Source of the DNA: Gaiellasilicea sp046594445
GTDB lineage: Bacteria > Actinomycetota > Thermoleophilia > Gaiellales > Gaiellaceae
Direction: 5' to 3'
Assembly (NCBI GenBank): GCA_046594445.1
Contig: JBKJSM010000120.1
Coordinates: forward strand, 1-20,579
Length of the DNA: 20,579 nucleotides
Shown: positions 1-8,286 of the stretch, in pieces
Layout: every line of letters starts with the position of its first letter
Position numbering within the stretch: the first letter of the stretch is position 1
Position numbers and translations under genes: made by a program
Notes under the pieces: model-generated
The model's database searches: none
What the model was told of the DNA's origin: nothing
Seen by the model: the letters and a program-made list of their open reading frames with translations, nothing else

Positions 1-1097
1 GCCGTGCGGAAGCGGGCGAGCGACGGCTTCGCGGCGCCGCTCTTCGTCCGCAGCCCGCTCTGCCACGTGCTCGTCGCGTGGTCGCGGAAGACGAACCAGA
101 TGAACATGTCGGTGCGCGGATCCTTCTTTGCGATGGCGAGCGCTTGAGCGGCGTAGGCGGCCTGCTGCGCCCGCGAGACGCCGGCCGGCTCGCCGTCCGG
201 CTTCACCTCGTGCCCGTACTCCGTGATCCAGATCCGGACGTTCTTCCGCTTGAACCAGGTGTCGAGATCCTTGGTGAAGCGCGGGAAGGAGGTCAATGTC
301 ACGTTCGGATACCGCACCTTCTGCGTCGGCCTCTGACTGACGGGGAACGGGTACGGATGCTGCGCCCAAGCGTCGAACTTCAGACGCGGGTTGGCAGCGG
401 CGACGAGCCGCGCGAAGCGGGCCGGCGAGTGGGTGGCGGAATTGCCCGCGAGGGGCTTGTCGCGGCCGTGCGACGAGGTGCTGCCGATCGCCACCTTGGC
501 GCGCGGGTTCCCCGCCTTGATCCCGGAGTAGGCAGCAGCGGCGAGGCGCGCGTAGTTGCGCGGCCCGACCGACTTCCCCCTCGCGTCGAACTGAGGCGCC
601 AGGAAGAGCTGCAGGTTCGACTCGTTCCAGATCGAGAAGTAGCGCACGAACGGATACCCGGAGAAGTTGCCCGAGTAGCGGCTCGCGACCGCCCGCGAGA
701 ACGCGGTCAGGTCGGTCATCCGCGTCGGCAGGAAGTTGGGCGTCTTGCCGCCGTTCGCCCACTTGGGCGTGCCCCAAATCGTGATCAGGACCTCAATGTC
801 CCGCTCCTGCGTGTTCCGCACCAGCTCGTCGAGGTCGTTGAACCGGTAGGCCTTGTCGAACGGGTCGGACGCGTTCGCGGGCCGGGTGGGCGCGACGTCG
901 GCCCAGGTGACGAGCGTGCGCACGATCGTGGTGTTGGCCTCTTGCGCCTGGTCGAGCATGGATGCGCGACGCTCTTCGTACCTGAAGTTGGGGTCGTCGT
1001 GGAAGCCGACGTGCATGCGCGGTGCGGCGCTCGCGAGCGCCGGTACGAGCAGCGCTCCCAGAAGTGCGACGACGGACAGCTGCAGAACTCGTTTCAC
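1..1097 (-). CDS. Secreted glycoside hydrolase, clan GH-A-like (C-terminus off window)
   Basis: Probable exported endo-glycosidase with a TIM-barrel fold. The GTG start at 1097 is chosen because a GGAG Shine-Dalgarno lies seven bases upstream and because it yields a signal peptide: basic VKR, a hydrophobic stretch to about residue 20, then an Ala-rich cleavage region ending near A25. About 365 codons are visible. The segment SIWNESN (residues 155-161) fits the Asn-Glu acid/base motif of clan GH-A, with E159 the putative proton donor. WITEYGHE (290-297) supplies the likely nucleophile E293. HPY (247-249) matches the conserved His-x-Tyr after beta-strand 6. This is the pattern of cellulase-like families such as GH5 or GH39; the substrate cannot be told. 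The gene lies 91 bases downstream of the sigma-factor gene on the same strand. The sequence runs off the window still in frame, so the true stop is not seen. Confidence 0.85.
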   Translation of the reverse strand, partial: MKRVLQLSVVALLGALLVPALASAAPRMHVGFHDDPNFRYEERRASMLDQAQEANTTIVRTLVTWADVAPTRPANASDPFDKAYRFNDLDELVRNTQERDIEVLITIWGTPKWANGGKTPNFLPTRMTDLTAFSRAVASRYSGNFSGYPFVRYFSIWNESNLQLFLAPQFDARGKSVGPRNYARLAAAAYSGIKAGNPRAKVAIGSTSSHGRDKPLAGNSATHSPARFARLVAAANPRLKFDAWAQHPYPFPVSQRPTQKVRYPNVTLTSFPRFTKDLDTWFKRKNVRIWITEYGHEVKPDGEPAGVSRAQQAAYAAQALAIAKKDPRTDMFIWFVFRDHATSTWQSGLRTKSGAAKPSLARFRT

Positions 1098-1188
1098 GGG
1101 CAATCTCCTTTGCAAATGAGAGAGCCGAAACCCTAGCGAGCGGGTGTGAGCAGCGTGTTAGGTGCGTCCAGCCGTTTGTCCGAGCCGC

Positions 1189-2229
1189 TCAGGCGGCAGG
1201 GCGGAGCGCTTCGATCTCGCGCGAGACCGCGAGCCGTTCGAGCGCCGTCGTCTCGATCTGGCGCACCCGCTCGCGCGTGACGCCGATCCGGCGGCCGATC
1301 TCCTCCAGCGAATGGGGCTCCTCGACACCGAGCCCGTAGCGGAGGCTGAGCACGGTCTGCTCGCGCTCGGGGAGAGTCAGCAGCGCCCGGTGCAGCGTGT
1401 CCTCGGTCAGGCTGATCTCGACCTCCTCCTCGACGCCGCCCGCCGCCACGCCGACGAGGTCGCCGATCGAGGCGTCGTTGTCGTCGCCGATCGCCTTGTC
1501 CAGGCTGGTGACCGCGCGCGCGGCCTCGCGCACCTCCTGCAGGTGCTTGAGCGAGAGCTTCGCCGTCTTCGCGATCTCCTCGTCCGTCGGCGCGCGTCCG
1601 AGCTTGACGCTCAGCTCGCGCTCGGCGCGGCCGATCCGCTGCTCGCGGTCGGCGATGTGCACGGGGATCCGGATCGTGCGCGACTTGTTCGCGACCCCGC
1701 GCTGCACCGCCTGGCGGATCCACCACGTGGCGTAGGTGGAAAACTTGAAGCCGCGGCGCCAGTCGAATTTCTCGGCGGCGCGAATCAACCCGATCACGCC
1801 CTCCTGAATCAGGTCGAGGAGCGAGAGGCCGTGGCCCTGATAGCGCTTCGCGATCGAGACGACGAGCCGAAGGTTCGAGTGGATCATCCTGTTCTTCGCC
1901 TCGAGGTCGCCGAGCTCGATCTTCTTCGCGAGCTCGACCTCCTCAGCCGCGGTCAGGAGCGGGTAGCGCCCGGCCTCGTTCAGGAAAAGCTGGAGTGAGT
2001 CGGTCGTCGCCGTCGCGAGATCGCCGTTCACATAGGTCGCGTCCGTCCTGGTCGCGCGAGCGCAGTCGTCGGTCAGACTGATCCCACGCTTCTCGAGCTC
2101 GACGTAGAGCTCGTCGAGCTCTTCGTCCGCGAGCTCGAGATCCTGGACGAGGGCGCTGAACTCCGAGAGGTTCAGGCAGCCTGCCTCTTCACCGGCGTTC
2201 AGGAGCGGGACTAGGGCTTCGCGACTCAT
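1189..2229 (-). CDS. RNA polymerase sigma-70 family factor, RpoD-like
   Basis: A 346-residue sigma factor that directs RNA polymerase to -35/-10 promoters. Order: a short acidic region resembling region 1.1 (about 1-55), region 1.2 (about 77-108, DSLQLFLNEAGRYPLL), region 2 (112-182) with NLRLVVSIAKRY, DLIQEGVIGL and the -10-recognising YATWWIRQAVQRG, region 3 (about 190-265), and region 4 (278-335) with LPERE, RYGL and the helix-turn-helix GVTRERVRQIE, which reads the -35. All parts are intact. It lacks the VHMIE stretch usual after region 2 in the primary sigma; here it is IPVHIADREQ. I therefore think it is a group 2 relative or a second RpoD-like paralogue, not certainly the housekeeping factor. 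The ATG at 2229 has GAGGGG about 12 bases upstream. The gene is divergent from the small membrane-protein genes that precede sucA. Confidence 0.93.
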   Translation of the reverse strand: MSREALVPLLNAGEEAGCLNLSEFSALVQDLELADEELDELYVELEKRGISLTDDCARATRTDATYVNGDLATATTDSLQLFLNEAGRYPLLTAAEEVELAKKIELGDLEAKNRMIHSNLRLVVSIAKRYQGHGLSLLDLIQEGVIGLIRAAEKFDWRRGFKFSTYATWWIRQAVQRGVANKSRTIRIPVHIADREQRIGRAERELSVKLGRAPTDEEIAKTAKLSLKHLQEVREAARAVTSLDKAIGDDNDASIGDLVGVAAGGVEEEVEISLTEDTLHRALLTLPEREQTVLSLRYGLGVEEPHSLEEIGRRIGVTRERVRQIETTALERLAVSREIEALRPAA

Positions 2230-2256
2230 GAAAGAGAGCGTCCCCTCGCCGCGACG

Positions 2257-2278
2257 ACCCTAACCCCCTGAGTACACT
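2257..2278. promoter_or_regulatory. Divergent promoter region between sigma-factor gene and small membrane-protein operon
   Basis: On the plus strand TACACT (2273-2278) lies exactly six bases before the GTG at 2285, the spacing of a -10 box serving a leaderless mRNA; no Shine-Dalgarno is seen there. On the minus strand TAGGGT (2262 to 2257) is a possible -10 for the sigma gene, about 27 bases before its ATG. No good TTGACA-like -35 box is visible for either direction. The assignment is from motif and spacing only. Confidence 0.4.
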
Positions 2279-2284
2279 TCAGCC

Positions 2285-2533
2285 GTGGTCTGGGAGCTCG
2301 TCTTCATGCTCGTGATCCTGAAGATTCCGGTCGTGTACCTGTGTGCCGTGGTCTGGTGGGCGATCCGCGCCGAGCCGGCGCCACTCGAGGGCGCCGGCAG
2401 GCTGGCGCCGCTCGGGCCCGAACCGGGCTGCGACTGGCGCTCGAGGCGCCCGCGGGTCTTGGGCCGCGGCCCGCAGCCCCGCGGCGGACGCCGGGCGCCG
2501 AGGCACGCACGCGTTCCCGGGGCGGCGCTGTGA
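2285..2533 (+). CDS. Small single-pass membrane protein, unknown function
   Basis: An 82-residue protein with no recognised family. Residues 2-25 (VWELVFMLVILKIPVVYLCA and following) form one strong hydrophobic helix. The rest is an Arg/Pro/Gly-rich tail probably on the cytoplasmic side by the positive-inside rule. The GTG start fits a leaderless transcript, since TACACT ends six bases before it. The stop overlaps the next gene's start in the tetranucleotide GTGA (2530-2533), a classic coupled arrangement, and this is the main reason to believe both genes. The tail is compositionally biased and little constrained, so the N-terminal anchor may be the functional part. It probably belongs to the same transcript as the following three-helix protein and sucA. 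Confidence 0.65.
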   Translation: MVWELVFMLVILKIPVVYLCAVVWWAIRAEPAPLEGAGRLAPLGPEPGCDWRSRRPRVLGRGPQPRGGRRAPRHARVPGAAL

Positions 2534-2799
2534 GCGTCGACGCCCGCGCCAAGTCGCGCGGCTGGACGCCCGGAGACACCGTCGCCGGCCTACTGGCCAC
2601 GATCTCGATCTTCGCCAGCTTCTTCGGGGTCGTCTGGAGGCCGGTGCGGATCATCCCCTTCGCCGTCCTGCTCGCGCTGGCCGCTGCCCTGATGTCGGAG
2701 CGCCAGCAGCGGCTCGCCGCCTGGGCCGTAGGCGTCGCGGTGGTCTGCTGGACCGTGGGGATGACGATCGCGGTCGTCACCGAGAATCCGCTCTATTAA
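2530..2799 (+). CDS. Small three-helix membrane protein, unknown function
   Basis: An 89-residue protein read from the GTG at 2530, which overlaps the preceding stop by four bases. After a short basic N-terminus (SVDARAKSRGWTPGD), three hydrophobic segments follow: about 15-35, 37-56 and 61-83. The protein ends ENPLY. An upstream in-frame ORF extension exists but has no membrane or domain features and overlaps the coupled gene, so the GTGA start is preferred. The TAA stop is three bases before the sucA ATG, so co-transcription with sucA is likely. I recognise no family. A link to 2-oxoglutarate dehydrogenase is suggested only by position. Confidence 0.72.
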   Translation: MSVDARAKSRGWTPGDTVAGLLATISIFASFFGVVWRPVRIIPFAVLLALAAALMSERQQRLAAWAVGVAVVCWTVGMTIAVVTENPLY

Positions 2800-2802
2800 C
2801 CC

Positions 2803-5640
2803 ATGAGCGCGCACGACGTCGATGGGCTGAACACGGGCTACGCCCGGCTCTTACTCGAGGACTACCTCGAGAACCCCGAGGCGGTCCCGGCCGAGTGGCG
2901 CGCCCTCTTCGAGAGCGGCGAGAGCGAGCTGGTGGCCACCCACCCGGGACTGGCCCGCCTGCTCGAGACGATCGCCTCCAACGGCCATGCGACGGAGCCG
3001 CCCGCAGCTCCGCCGCCCGCGGCTCACGCCGAGGCGGCGCCCGCCATCGACCAGACCCTGCTGGGCGGCGTCGCCGCGGCAATGGCCCTCGTCAAGGCGC
3101 ACCGGATGCACGGTCACCTCGCCGCCCGGCTCGACCCACTCGGCTCGGAGCCTCTCGGCGATCCCGCGCTCGACGAGACGCGCCTGATCCCGCCCCTGAC
3201 GCCCGAGCTCCAGTCGCGCATCCCGGCACAGCTGCTGCGCGTGCACGTTCCCGGCGAGACGCTCCGGGAGGCGCTCCCGGCGCTCCGGGAGGTCTACACC
3301 GGCACGATCGCCTACGAGATCGAGCACCTGTCCGACCACGCCGAGCGCGTCTGGCTCCGGCAGGCGATCGAGTCGAGCCGCTACCGGCAGCCGCTCGGCG
3401 CCGAGGAGCGCGTGGCCCTGCTGAAGACGCTCTCCCGGGTTGAGGGCTTCGAGCAGTACCTCCGGCGCGCGTTCCTCGGCCAGAAGCAGTTCTCGCTCGA
3501 GGGGCTCGACACGATGGTGCCGATGCTCGACGAGGCGATCGAGATCGCGGCCGGCGCGGGCGCGCACGAGATCGTGATCGGGATGGCGCACCGCGGCCGC
3601 CTGAACGTGCTCGCGCATACCGTCGGCCGCTCCTACGAGTCGATCCTGCGCGAGTTCGAGGGCGAGCGGACGATCGACGCCGTCGTCACGAACGACGAGG
3701 GCGGCACAGGCGACGTCAAGTACCACCTGGCTGCGACCGGCACGCGCGCGACGCCGGCCGGCGAGGTTACGGTCACGCTGATTCCGAACCCCAGCCATCT
3801 TGAAGCCGTCGACCCGGTGGTCGAAGGGTGGACGCGCGCCGAGCAGACCGACCGCTCGACCGGAGGCGGTATCCACGATCCGTCGGTCGCGTTGTCGATC
3901 CTGATCCACGGCGATGCGTCTTTCGCCGGCCAGGGCGTCGTCGCCGAGACACTGAACCTCTCGAGCCTCGACGGCTACTCGACCGGCGGCACGCTCCACG
4001 TGATCTCGAACAACCAGGTCGGGTTCACCACCGATCCGAACGAGGGCCGGTCGACGCGGTACTCGAGCGACCTCGCCAAGGGCTTCGACATCCCGATCGT
4101 CCACGTCAACGCGAACGATCCTGAGGCCGCGATCGCCTCGATCCGGCTCGCGATGGCCTATCGGCAGGAGTTCGGGCACGACATCGTCGTCGACCTGATC
4201 GGGTACCGGCGCTTCGGCCACAACGAGCAGGACGAGGCGGCCTACACGCAGCCCTTGATGGTCGCGCAGATCGAGGCGCAGCCCACCGCTGGCGAGCTCT
4301 ACGCGGCGCGGCTCGTCGAGGAGGGCGTCCTGACCGCGGAGGAGGCGGCCGCGCTCGCCGCGGAGACGCAGGCCGAGCTGCGCGCGGCGCACGAGCACCT
4401 GCAGAAGTCGATCGCGGCGCCGCGCGTGCCGAAGGAGGGGAGGATCCCCGCCGACACCGGCGAGGCCGTCGTCACGGCCGTCGCCGCCGACCGGCTCGAG
4501 GGGCTGAACGAGCACCTGCTCCAGGTTCCGGAGGGATTCGAGCCGAACGCGAAGCTCTTCAAGCAGCTCGAGCGCAGGCGCGAGGCGCTGCAGGCGGGCG
4601 GGATCGACTGGGGGCAGGCGGAGGCGCTCTCGTTCGCGAGCCTGCTCACCGAGGGAATTCCGATCCGGCTCTCCGGCCAGGACACCGAGCGCGGCACGTT
4701 CTCGCACCGGCATGCCGTGTTGCATGACCAGCACACAGGCGAGACGCACGCGCCGCTCCAGCACCTGCCGGATGCGCGCGCCTCGATCGAGCTCTACAAC
4801 TCGCCCCTGTCCGAATTCGCGTGCCTCGGCTTCGAGTACGGATACGCGGTCGCCGCTCCGGACGCGCTCGTGCTCTGGGAGGCGCAGTTCGGGGACTTCG
4901 TCAACGGCGCGCAGATCGTCGTCGACCAGTTCCTCGTTGCCGGTCTCTCCAAGTGGGGGCAGACCGCGCGGCTGACGCTCCTGCTTCCGCACGGGTACGA
5001 GGGGAACGGCCCGGAGCATTCGAGCGCGAAGCTCGAGCGCTTTCTGCAGCTCGCCGCGCAGGAGAACATCCGGATCGCCAACTGCACGACGGCGGCGCAG
5101 TACTTCCACCTGCTTCGGCGCCAAGCGCTCGACGCGACGCCGCGGCCGCTGATCGTGATGACGCCGAAGGGGCTGCTGCGCCTCAAGCAGGCCGGCTCGA
5201 CGCTTGCCGATCTCTCAGAGGGCGGCTTCGAGCCCGTCCTCGACGATCCGGGCGTCGACCACACGGCGGCAACCAGGCTCGTGCTCTGCTCCGGGAAGCT
5301 CTATTACGACATCGTCGGCCACGAGGATCGGGCCGAGGCGCAGACGACGGCGGTGGCTCGGCTCGAGCAGCTGTATCCGTTCCCGGTCGCCCAGGCCGCC
5401 GAGCTGACCTTGTCCTACCCGAACCTCCAGGAGCTCGTCTGGGCCCAGGAGGAGCCGCAGAACATGGGGGCCTGGCGGTCGATCCGCCACCGCCTCGAGG
5501 CCGCCGCGCCCGACGGCGTTCCGGTGTCGTATGTCGGACGCCCGTGGCGCGCGAGTCCGAGCGAGGGCTATCCGACCGCGCACAGGGTCGAGCAGGACCG
5601 GATCGTGCGCGAGGCGCTGGGGACGGCCGAGAAGCTCTAG
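2803..5640 (+). CDS. sucA: 2-oxoglutarate dehydrogenase E1 component (thiamine-diphosphate dependent)
   Basis: A 945-residue E1 subunit that decarboxylates 2-oxoglutarate and passes the succinyl group to the lipoyl E2 in the TCA cycle. The short N-terminal segment (NTGYARLLLEDYLENPEAVP) is the E2/E3-contact motif of this family. GMAHRGRLN (260-268), NPSHLEAV, GDASFAGQG (370-378) and NNQVGF (403-408) form the thiamine-diphosphate and Mg site. GYRRFGHNEQDE and SGQDTERGTFSHRH are also typical. The length is that of stand-alone E1. The E2-like acyltransferase domain fused to E1 in Mycobacterium and Corynebacterium (Kgd/OdhA) is absent. The start follows TAA-CCC-ATG after the upstream small gene with no clear Shine-Dalgarno, so re-initiation is likely. 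The stop shares CTAG with a convergent small gene. E2 and E3 genes are not in the window. Confidence 0.97.
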   Translation: MSAHDVDGLNTGYARLLLEDYLENPEAVPAEWRALFESGESELVATHPGLARLLETIASNGHATEPPAAPPPAAHAEAAPAIDQTLLGGVAAAMALVKAHRMHGHLAARLDPLGSEPLGDPALDETRLIPPLTPELQSRIPAQLLRVHVPGETLREALPALREVYTGTIAYEIEHLSDHAERVWLRQAIESSRYRQPLGAEERVALLKTLSRVEGFEQYLRRAFLGQKQFSLEGLDTMVPMLDEAIEIAAGAGAHEIVIGMAHRGRLNVLAHTVGRSYESILREFEGERTIDAVVTNDEGGTGDVKYHLAATGTRATPAGEVTVTLIPNPSHLEAVDPVVEGWTRAEQTDRSTGGGIHDPSVALSILIHGDASFAGQGVVAETLNLSSLDGYSTGGTLHVISNNQVGFTTDPNEGRSTRYSSDLAKGFDIPIVHVNANDPEAAIASIRLAMAYRQEFGHDIVVDLIGYRRFGHNEQDEAAYTQPLMVAQIEAQPTAGELYAARLVEEGVLTAEEAAALAAETQAELRAAHEHLQKSIAAPRVPKEGRIPADTGEAVVTAVAADRLEGLNEHLLQVPEGFEPNAKLFKQLERRREALQAGGIDWGQAEALSFASLLTEGIPIRLSGQDTERGTFSHRHAVLHDQHTGETHAPLQHLPDARASIELYNSPLSEFACLGFEYGYAVAAPDALVLWEAQFGDFVNGAQIVVDQFLVAGLSKWGQTARLTLLLPHGYEGNGPEHSSAKLERFLQLAAQENIRIANCTTAAQYFHLLRRQALDATPRPLIVMTPKGLLRLKQAGSTLADLSEGGFEPVLDDPGVDHTAATRLVLCSGKLYYDIVGHEDRAEAQTTAVARLEQLYPFPVAQAAELTLSYPNLQELVWAQEEPQNMGAWRSIRHRLEAAAPDGVPVSYVGRPWRASPSEGYPTAHRVEQDRIVREALGTAEKL

Positions 5641-5807
5641 CGCGGCTTGCGGCGGGCGAGGATCGCTGCCGCGACCTTGGGGCCGTGCTTGCGCGTCGCG
5701 TCGAGCACCTGCCTGCGCTGCGCGGGCGGGAGCCGGCGCCAGAGGTGGAACGCCGTGAAGGCGAGGCCGAGCGGGCCGGGTGCGCGGAGACGAGGCATCG
5801 GCTGCAT
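5637..5807 (-). CDS. Small basic conserved-type protein, 56 aa, unknown function
   Basis: A short gene converging on sucA; its TAG and the sucA TAG share the tetranucleotide CTAG (5637-5640). The product begins MQPMPRLRAPGPLGLAFTAF, continues HLWRRLPPAQRRQVLDATR and ends in a Lys/Arg-rich KHGPKVAAAILARRKPR. It is strongly basic, with a hydrophobic and aromatic patch (GLAFTAFHLW) followed by a predicted amphipathic helix. I have an impression that similar small proteins occur in related actinobacteria, but no name or function is known to me. The ATG at 5807 or the in-frame ATG at 5798 could be the start; neither has a clear Shine-Dalgarno. Alternatives are a membrane-peripheral or nucleic-acid-binding peptide. 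Confidence 0.6.
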   Translation of the reverse strand: MQPMPRLRAPGPLGLAFTAFHLWRRLPPAQRRQVLDATRKHGPKVAAAILARRKPR

Positions 5808-5833
5808 TCTCGCAACGCGCGCGCCGGCGTGCG

Positions 5834-6403
5834 TCAGTCGTCCTCGCCGTGCCGCTCGTCGTCGTGCTTGCCGTGCTTGCCTTCGTCGTCGTTCTTGTTG
5901 TCCTTCTTGTCCTTCTTCGCTTTCTTCTCGTCCTCGTCGCCCTCCTTCGCGGCGCTTGCCACCGGCTCCGGCACGACGGCGGCCGCTTGCCGTGTGGGCT
6001 CAGGTTGTGGCTGGGGCTCGGGCAACGGCGCTGGGGCGGGAGTCGGCGCCCGGGTCTGCACCGCGGCTGTCGGAGCGGCTGTCGGGGGCGCAGCCGGAGC
6101 GGCGGCCGCGGGCGCAACGCGTGTCGTGGGCCGCGGCTGCCGCAGCGGCTGCGGACGCGACGTCTGAACGGCCGCGCGGGCAGGCAGCGGCGCGGATGCC
6201 GGCTTCTGCAACCGCACCGGCTTTTGCTTGGGCTTCGGTGCGGCGACGTGGATCACGGCTGGCTGAGGTGAGCCGGGAACGGAGAAGAGCCGCGGAACCG
6301 GCACGCCGGTGTCGCCCAGGACGATCGTTGGGAGCGCGATCGCCGTGCCACCGCCTCCGATGACGAGTGCGGCGGTGAGCGCGCGGACGAACATCGGCCT
6401 CAT
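5834..6403 (-). CDS. Secreted Pro/Ala-rich protein with charged Lys/Asp/His tail
   Basis: A 189-residue protein. MRPMFVRALTAALVIGGGGT with the following AIALP looks like a signal peptide or N-terminal anchor. A short folded-looking stretch (to about residue 55) is followed by a long Pro/Ala/Gln/Arg low-complexity spacer (about 55-145). The extremely charged tail (about 150-189) is built from EKK, KKDKKD, NDDEGKHGKHDD and similar runs. This layout fits an extended wall-spanning or surface linker; the His/Asp/Glu tail could bind metal ions, though that is speculation. The start is well supported: GGGGGAG lies just upstream of the ATG at 6403. It is divergent from the diguanylate cyclase gene, with 75 bases between starts. 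No enzymatic domain is seen. Confidence 0.75.
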   Translation of the reverse strand: MRPMFVRALTAALVIGGGGTAIALPTIVLGDTGVPVPRLFSVPGSPQPAVIHVAAPKPKQKPVRLQKPASAPLPARAAVQTSRPQPLRQPRPTTRVAPAAAAPAAPPTAAPTAAVQTRAPTPAPAPLPEPQPQPEPTRQAAAVVPEPVASAAKEGDEDEKKAKKDKKDNKNDDEGKHGKHDDERHGEDD

Positions 6404-6478
6404 GCTGCCTCCCCCTTGTGCCGAAAAGGACTTCTAAGGGGGGTTATCGGCTGCACGCGGGGAAACTGAAGGGCAACG

Positions 6479-8251
6479 ATGTTGGGGAGCTTCAAGTTCA
6501 AGCTGGTCGGCATGTTTCTGGCGCTGTCCGTCGTGCCGCTGGCCGCCGCGTTCTGGGGATTCAGCGCGGTGGCCGAGCGCGGCGTCACGAGCGGCGCCGA
6601 CGGCCGCCTCGAAGCAGGGTTGAACGCCGCGGTCGCCGCATTCGAGGACGAGCGGCGAGATGCCGAGAGCGCCGCTCTGCGCCTTGGCCGGGAGCCCGCG
6701 TTCCAGGCCGCGATCGCCCGGCGCGACCGCGCCGCGATCCTGAGGTTGCTCCCTGCAGCGCCTGCGCTACGGGTCGAGACGCCCGAAGGGTTCGGGGTCG
6801 GACGCGTGCCCGTCCTGGCCGCCGAGATATCCGTCTCGCTCGCCGGCCCCGGCGACCGGTCTGCGACGATCATCGCCTCCGTTCCCCTCACCGACTCGCT
6901 GGCCCGGCGCCTGCACGCCCGGTCCGGGCTGACCGCGCCGGACGTGCTCGCCTTCCGCGTCGGGGGTCGAATCGGAGCAGCGTCCAGCGCTGCCGTTCGC
7001 GGGAAGGTCGCGTTCGTGCCGGGCCACGTGTCCACCGCGACGATCGGGGGCCGCAGCTACCGGGTGCTGAGCGTGCCGTTGCCCCAGGAAGGCGTTGCGC
7101 TGGCGGCCGTCTCGCCGAACTCGGCGATCGCGGCGGAGAAGCGCTCCGTAATCGGGCGTCTGCTGCTTGGGCTGCTGGGCTCGCTGCTGCTGATCGCGCT
7201 CGTCGCCTACGTCGCCGGCCGGTCGATCGTCGGCGGCCTCGGTCGCCTCGTGAGCGCGGCCGACTCGATCGCGGCCGGCCGGTTCGGGGAGCGCGTCCCG
7301 GTTCGGGGACGCGACGAGCTCGCGACCCTAGGCCGGGCCTTCAACGAGATGGCTGCCCAGCTCGAGGCACGGATGGATGACCTCGAAGAGGAGCGCCGGC
7401 GCTTGCGGGGGGCGAACGCCCGCTTCGGCGACGCGCTCGCGGCCGCGCTCAATCCGGAGCAGCTTCGCCGGGTGATCGTCGAGTCCGCGGTCGAGGCCAC
7501 GCAAGCCGACGGCGGCATCGTGATCGCGGAGGACGGCTCGGTCGTCGAGACCGGCGACGTGGGCGGTGCGAACCGTCTCGAGTTCGATCTCACGTCGGGC
7601 CGGCGCAGCTTCGGCCGTCTCCTGCTGGTCGGCGACGACTTCGATGTCGAGGAGCGGATGACTGCCGCCTCGCTCGCCGGACAGGCGGTCGTCGCGTTCG
7701 AGAACGCCCGGCTGCACCGGGTCGCCGAGCGGGACGCTCTCGTCGACGGCCTCACCGGGCTCGCGAACCGCCGCCAGGGCGACGAGGCGCTGGCGCGGGA
7801 GCTCGCACGGGCGGAGCGCCTGGGCGGCACGCTCGCACTGATCCTCGCCGATGTGGACGACTTCAAGGCAGTCAACGACCAGCACGGCCACCCCGTGGGC
7901 GACATCGTCCTGCGCGACCTCGCCGACACGCTGCGCGAGACGATTCGCGAGATCGACACCGCCGCCCGCTGGGGCGGCGAGGAATTCGCGGTGATCCTGC
8001 CCGGGACCGACCTCGACGGGGCCGCGCGTCTCGCCGAGCGGGTGCGCACCGCCCTCGCCGCGCGCGAGGTCATCTCGCCGGACGGGATCACGGTTCGCGT
8101 CACCGCCAGCTTCGGCGCGGCGGTGTCGGGAGCGACGACGACGCTCGCCGAGCTCGTCGAGGCGGCCGACGAAGCGCTCTATCGAGCCAAGCGCGCCGGC
8201 AAGGACCGTGTCTACGCCGGGTCCGAGCCGGTGACGCCGCACTTGGAGTAA
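6479..8251 (+). CDS. Membrane diguanylate cyclase: sensor, HAMP, GAF-like, GGDEF
   Basis: A 590-residue enzyme predicted to make cyclic di-GMP from two GTP in response to an extracellular signal. Layout: TM1 (about 8-28); a periplasmic/extracytoplasmic sensor region of about 190 residues of no family I can name; TM2 (228-247); HAMP (about 248-300); a short coiled coil (ARMDDLEEERRRLRG); a degenerate GAF-like domain (about 315-412); and GGDEF (about 415-585). Catalytic residues are intact: DGLTGLANRR (423-432), DVDDFKAVND, and GGEEF (499-503). The allosteric I-site RxxD is present as REID (490-493), exactly five residues before GGEEF, so product inhibition is expected. No EAL or HD-GYP domain is attached. 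The ATG at 6479 has GAAGGG six to seven bases upstream. The next gene downstream has its own promoter-like sequence. Confidence 0.94.
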   Translation: MLGSFKFKLVGMFLALSVVPLAAAFWGFSAVAERGVTSGADGRLEAGLNAAVAAFEDERRDAESAALRLGREPAFQAAIARRDRAAILRLLPAAPALRVETPEGFGVGRVPVLAAEISVSLAGPGDRSATIIASVPLTDSLARRLHARSGLTAPDVLAFRVGGRIGAASSAAVRGKVAFVPGHVSTATIGGRSYRVLSVPLPQEGVALAAVSPNSAIAAEKRSVIGRLLLGLLGSLLLIALVAYVAGRSIVGGLGRLVSAADSIAAGRFGERVPVRGRDELATLGRAFNEMAAQLEARMDDLEEERRRLRGANARFGDALAAALNPEQLRRVIVESAVEATQADGGIVIAEDGSVVETGDVGGANRLEFDLTSGRRSFGRLLLVGDDFDVEERMTAASLAGQAVVAFENARLHRVAERDALVDGLTGLANRRQGDEALARELARAERLGGTLALILADVDDFKAVNDQHGHPVGDIVLRDLADTLRETIREIDTAARWGGEEFAVILPGTDLDGAARLAERVRTALAAREVISPDGITVRVTASFGAAVSGATTTLAELVEAADEALYRAKRAGKDRVYAGSEPVTPHLE

Positions 8252-8286
8252 AACGTTACGAGCAGGTGATTTTCCGGTGACTGCGC

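Noticed and set aside
78..1136. Long plus-strand ORF opposite the glycoside hydrolase
   Set aside because: Arg/Gly-rich translation with no domain; the minus strand has signal peptide, catalytic motifs and Shine-Dalgarno.
1178..1200. Short hairpin GCCGC-CTGA-GCGGC at the sigma-factor stop codon as a terminator
   Set aside because: Only five base pairs, overlaps the stop and has no T-run.
2851..5124. 757-codon minus-strand ORF inside sucA
   Set aside because: Antisense artefact of high GC third positions; the plus frame is a full, conserved SucA.
6404..6478. Possible c-di-GMP riboswitch before the diguanylate cyclase gene
   Set aside because: GCACGCGGGGAAACTGAAGG superficially resembles part of the GEMM-I motif, but the 75-base gap is too short and the second half of the fold is missing.
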